64,000 bases of DNA, taken from Streptomyces violaceoruber. GTDB taxonomy: Bacteria; Actinomycetota; Actinomycetes; Streptomycetales; Streptomycetaceae. Positions within the stretch are counted from its first letter, which is position 1. Each line of letters begins with the position of its first letter. The stretch covers positions 34,558-98,557 of the forward strand of contig JODI01000036.1 in the NCBI GenBank assembly GCA_000720805.1, in the 5' to 3' direction. Of this stretch, positions 63,278-64,000 are shown in pieces. The notes under the pieces were generated by a model. It was given only the letters and a program-made list of their open reading frames with translations. It ran no database searches and was not told the origin of the DNA. The position numbers were made by a program, and so were the translations under genes.

Positions 63278-64000
63278 ATGGCGGTTTCCGTAACCCTTCC
63301 GGCGCTCGGCGAGAGCGTCACCGAGGGCACCGTCACCCGCTGGCTGAAGGCCGAGGGTGAGCGCGTCGAGGCCGACGAGCCGCTGCTCGAGGTGTCGACG
63401 GACAAGGTCGACACCGAGATCCCCTCGCCCGCCGCCGGTGTCCTCGCGTCCATCAAGGTCGCCGAGGACGAGACCGTCGAGGTCGGCGCCGAGCTGGCCG
63501 TCATCGACGACGGCACGGGGGCCCCCGCCGCCGCGCCCGCTCCGGCCGCCGAGGAGGTCGCCGCTCCGGCGCCCGAGCCGGCCCCGGCCGCCCAGCCGTC
63601 CACCGAGCAGGCCGCTCCGGCCCCTGCTCCCACCGCCGAGGCCGCTTCCGGCGGCGGCTCCGCCGAGGGCACGGACGTCGTCCTGCCCGCGCTCGGCGAG
63701 TCCGTCACCGAGGGCACCGTCACCCGGTGGCTGAAGGAGGTCGGCGACTCCGTCGAGGCCGACGAGCCGCTGCTCGAGGTCTCCACGGACAAGGTCGACA
63801 CCGAGATCCCGGCGCCCACCTCCGGTGTGCTGCTCGAGATCACGGTCGGCGAGGACGAGACCGCCGAGGTCGGCGCCAAGCTGGCCGTCATCGGCGCCCC
63901 GGGTGCGGCTCCGGCCGCTGCCCCGGCCCCCGCCGCCCCGGCTCCGGCGCCCGCCGCCGAGGCTGCCGCCCCCGCCCCTGCCGCCCCCGCGGCTCCGGCC
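63278..64000 (+). CDS. sucB: 2-oxoglutarate dehydrogenase E2 (dihydrolipoyl succinyltransferase), 5' part
   Basis: The first 241 codons of an E2 subunit. Two lipoyl domains are seen (residues about 1-80 and 131-210), each with the DKVDTEIP lipoyl-Lys motif, separated by Ala/Pro-rich linkers. The window ends in the second linker, before the peripheral-binding and catalytic domains. Two lipoyl domains are usual in actinobacterial E2. The ATG has AAGGAG 8 nt upstream. Confidence 0.92.
   Translation, partial: MAVSVTLPALGESVTEGTVTRWLKAEGERVEADEPLLEVSTDKVDTEIPSPAAGVLASIKVAEDETVEVGAELAVIDDGTGAPAAAPAPAAEEVAAPAPEPAPAAQPSTEQAAPAPAPTAEAASGGGSAEGTDVVLPALGESVTEGTVTRWLKEVGDSVEADEPLLEVSTDKVDTEIPAPTSGVLLEITVGEDETAEVGAKLAVIGAPGAAPAAAPAPAAPAPAPAAEAAAPAPAAPAAPA

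Overview
The window looks like a chromosomal core segment of a Streptomyces species. The evidence is very high G+C with strong third-codon-position G/C bias, many GTG (and some TTG/CTG) starts, and gene content and order matching the well-known Streptomyces block that runs from macRS past glkA, the cytochrome bc1-aa3 genes, nadA and pspA to pepA-lpd-sucB. I see no insertion sequences, prophage, CRISPR array, tRNA or rRNA. The species cannot be fixed from the sequence alone.

Layout. 1-9 kb: the start of a MacR-like response regulator with its MacS kinase, an acyltransferase and esterase, an EEP-fold hydrolase, glucokinase GlkA with its usual upstream partner, an ArsA-like ATPase, an SRPBCC protein and a metallophosphoesterase. 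9-24 kb: a long-chain acyl-CoA synthetase, a secreted cholesterol oxidase, a PimB-type mannosyltransferase, a GT87-like membrane protein, a lipoprotein metallopeptidase, two paralogous NlpC/P60 hydrolases, a NYN-domain protein, a rhomboid protease, and a SufS-like aminotransferase preceded by a SAM-IV-type riboswitch. 24-34 kb: trpD and the respiratory block ctaE-qcrCAB and ctaCDF. Between the two respiratory operons sit an L,D-transpeptidase and an orphan receiver protein. 34-43 kb: a cysteine desulfurase-TusA fusion, an adenosine kinase, a large repeat-bearing membrane protein, an A-type Fe-S carrier, nadA and a pectate lyase. 43-51 kb: an RND permease, a NarL-type two-component system, PspA/PspAA, a DUF3043 protein and a methyltransferase with a probable CTG start. 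51-60 kb: late cobalamin genes cobU (fused to a degenerate metallo-beta-lactamase-like domain), cobT (with a repeat-encoded tail running into a minisatellite) and cobS, interleaved with a DUF2156 protein, a rhomboid-like protein and membrane proteins. 60-64 kb: pepA, lpd and the start of sucB.

How the genes work together. The centre encodes the bc1-aa3 respiratory branch. Sulfur and Fe-S supply (two desulfurase-like enzymes, an ErpA-like carrier), NAD synthesis (nadA), TCA-cycle E2/E3 subunits and late B12 synthesis lie around it. Envelope functions (NlpC/P60, L,D-transpeptidase, Psp, PimB, DUF2156) form a second theme.

Notable signals: the SAM-IV riboswitch with a complete promoter and an overlapping downstream hairpin; a perfect 21-bp palindrome over the ctaE start codon; fourteen genes with a TANNNT hexamer 6-8 nt before the start codon and no Shine-Dalgarno sequence, suggesting leaderless transcripts; the minisatellite after cobT; and several fusion or degenerate proteins.
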